Shown here piece after piece: positions 42,966 through 64,000 of a stretch of 64,000 nt of DNA. The DNA comes from Anadara kagoshimensis. Taxonomy: Eukaryota > Mollusca > Bivalvia > Arcoida > Arcidae. The notes beneath the pieces were generated by a model. The model was not told the origin of the DNA, did no database searches, and saw nothing but the letters and a program-made list of their open reading frames with translations. How positions within the stretch are numbered: position 1 is the first letter of the stretch; each line of letters begins with the position of its first letter. The translations under genes were made by a program, and so were the position numbers. The stretch is taken from contig CM037865.1 in assembly GCA_021292105.1 (NCBI GenBank), positions 20,284,428-20,348,427 of the forward strand, written 5' to 3'.

Positions 42966-43649
42966 TCCTCATTACATAGAGGGTATAATGAAACTATTCT
43001 TACAAATAAATTACAAAATTTATGACATTTAAGCTTTTATTTCACATATAAAAAATTTCACTTCTGATAATTCATTTGTTTGTATATGTTCTGGAAACAT
43101 CAAATACTGTGTAGACAGAATTGGTTAATGCAGAACAATTCATTATGATTTGATTTTAGTAGTGAATTTATATATGTATAGTATACAATTTTATGATGGG
43201 TAAAAAATATTAAATTATAGCCATTTAAGTTCACATTGTGAATACTTGAATGTATTATAACATCAAATTTCCTTTTTAACAGAAAGTGATACAATGTAAA
43301 ATGCTGGAACATGTCTGTGTGACCACAAAAACTCTGTTTTTTGCTGTTACAAAATGCATGTATATGTCTGTGTGCTCACAAATATTTCTGATTTTGGCTA
43401 TTAGTAAATATACATGTACATTGTATTAATATTTTGTACGTTGATTAAAAGTTTTTTGCAGCAAAATTTGAATTTGCATCTGTATTAAATCATTCACAAA
43501 AAAATACATGCAAAACAAAGTGATCTCTAATTAGTATTTCTTGTTTCTTTAATTATGTACTCCATGATAAGTATGTTTGCTTTTTACTCGAACCTTTTTA
43601 TATAATTTTACAATATATATGAGCAATCATCAATTCTCTTATGACTTGT
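42966..43649. other. Non-coding AT-rich sequence
   Basis: No gene recognised; it may lie beyond the CDC5L 3' UTR. Confidence 0.4.
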
Positions 43650-44330
43650 TTTTGTAGGTTTACAATGAGACACACCCTGTGTTGTATTGTAATAACAGGT
43701 AAAACTACCAGAGACAAACATACTTTGTAACCATGGTAATGCATGTAATATTCTTATCATACAAAATTTACTTCTCGGAATTAAAATTTCCAAGAAGACA
43801 AGCCCCATGATAGCAGGTTACACTATTAGATACGTGATCTTTGAAACCATGGTAATGCAAATGTAGTTTTATACAAAATTGGCTTCTCAGAATTAAAACT
43901 TCCCAAAAGAAAAGTGTAGTATTTAGATACATGTACACATATAATGGCAACTTGCACTACCACAGACATGCTCTTTGTCACCATGGTGAAGTGCCATGTA
44001 GGATTCTTATCACCCAGATTTATTTTCTGAGATTAAAGCTTCCAAGAAGAATAGCCCCATGTTGTTTTTTTTTATAATAAAAGGTTACACTATCAAGAGA
44101 TGACATGCTTATTGTAACCATGGTGATATACAAGTAGCATTTTTATCATACATTTTTACTTCTTGGAATTATAACTTCTAAGAAGACGAAGTTCCATGTT
44201 GTGTCTTATAACAGCAAGTTACACTACCACAAACAACATGCTATTTCTAACCATGTCCTTGGTAATGCACATGTGACATCTTGAAATTAGAACTTCCAAG
44301 AAGACATGTCTTCTGTGATGTAGAGATGAC
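43650..44330. repeat. Five tandem ~116-137-bp repeats next to the CDC5L stop
   Basis: ACCATGGTAATGCA(T/A)(A)TG recurs at 43731, 43847, 43981, 44118 and 44251, each followed by TTCTTATCATACAAA, TTCTCGGAATTAAAACTTCC and AAGAAGA. The array starts about 95 bp beyond the CDC5L stop codon, so it probably forms part of the transcribed 3' UTR or immediate downstream region. Confidence 0.8.
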
Positions 44331-44424
44331 ACAGTTTGTTTATCAATAACTCTATTTGCACTACAACATGCATGCAATTTGATTGTCTATGTAGATAACA
44401 CAATGTCTTTTAAATCACTGTCTT

Positions 44425-63695
<19,271 letters not shown>

Positions 63696-63905
63696 CTTGA
63701 AATATTTGATGAATTCTACCAGATGTTAAGTAATTTCTAAAACTCTGGTAAAAACGTTGTTGCACGTCTTGTATATTATGGCGTCTTTTTCTTGTTACTG
63801 CATATCCTTCCTTGTGTTATTAGAGCACCTTCTTCGTTGCCATTGTATATGTTCCACCAATGTTGTGAGCACCTTTTTGTTATCCGTTTCCAAATTACAT
63901 TCCAA
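63696..63905. other. 5' flank of CDC5L
   Basis: The 5' UTR and promoter should lie here. No TATA box is evident, and the sequence is not CpG-rich. Confidence 0.4.
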
Positions 63906-63906
63906 A

Positions 63907-63907
63907 G

Positions 63908-63976
<69 letters not shown>
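63907..63976 (+). repeat. (AAT)n trinucleotide microsatellite
   Basis: About 23 uninterrupted AAT/ATA units starting 212 bp upstream of the CDC5L start codon. Confidence 0.95.
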
Positions 63977-64000
63977 TATATTTATTGCTCAAACACATAT

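Noticed and set aside
63795..63998. Polytyrosine minus-strand frame
   Set aside because: Translation of the (AAT)n microsatellite.

Overview
The window is AT-rich nuclear DNA from an animal, most likely a mollusc and plausibly a bivalve. The evidence is two conserved eukaryotic genes split by GT-AG introns, a very dense load of SINEs, MITEs and Helentron-like elements, and one element with a ~145-bp tandem core that resembles the bivalve pearl/CvA-type elements. The species cannot be named from the sequence. Nothing looks bacterial or organellar.

Genes: (1) an intact single-exon DUF229 (sulfatase/alkaline-phosphatase-fold) membrane protein on the minus strand at 17228-19198; (2) ZNF593, three coding exons on the plus strand, 23853-27613; (3) an unrecognised 310-residue single-exon ORF on the minus strand at 38433-39365; (4) CDC5L, 20 coding exons on the minus strand from 63695 down to 44425. 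CDC5L can be followed from its first methionine to a stop codon; exon 11 carries small deletions that break the frame. CDC5L (spliceosome PRP19 complex) and ZNF593 (ribosome biogenesis) are housekeeping genes. Nothing suggests the four genes form one functional unit.

Repeats: 1-5.5 kb is non-coding, with a ~325-bp tandem duplication and five perfect TGACGTCA sites. 5.7-9.3 kb holds a decayed Ty3/Gypsy-type LTR retrotransposon (minus strand) lying between two pieces of a SINE. 9.86-15.08 kb is one PIF/Harbinger transposon with matching ends and a TAA target duplication. It keeps only the N-terminal part of its transposase and a broken MADF/Myb-like partner gene in convergent orientation, and has a 750-bp TA-flanked MITE nested inside. 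19-23.5 kb and 28-38.3 kb hold SINEs, foldback MITEs, a nearly identical 461-bp tandem duplication, two Helentron/Helitron-like elements, a ~140-bp tandem array and a 1.2-kb minisatellite. The introns of CDC5L and ZNF593 contain several hAT-like elements with CAGGG ends.

I see no prokaryote-style defence or biosynthetic system, CRISPR array, rRNA gene or convincing tRNA gene. The observations most worth following are the DUF229 protein with altered active-site positions, the internally collapsed Harbinger element, the hAT-like elements with 5- or 6-bp target duplications, two SINE families sharing a 3' tail, the CRE-rich segment at the left edge, and the broken CDC5L exon.
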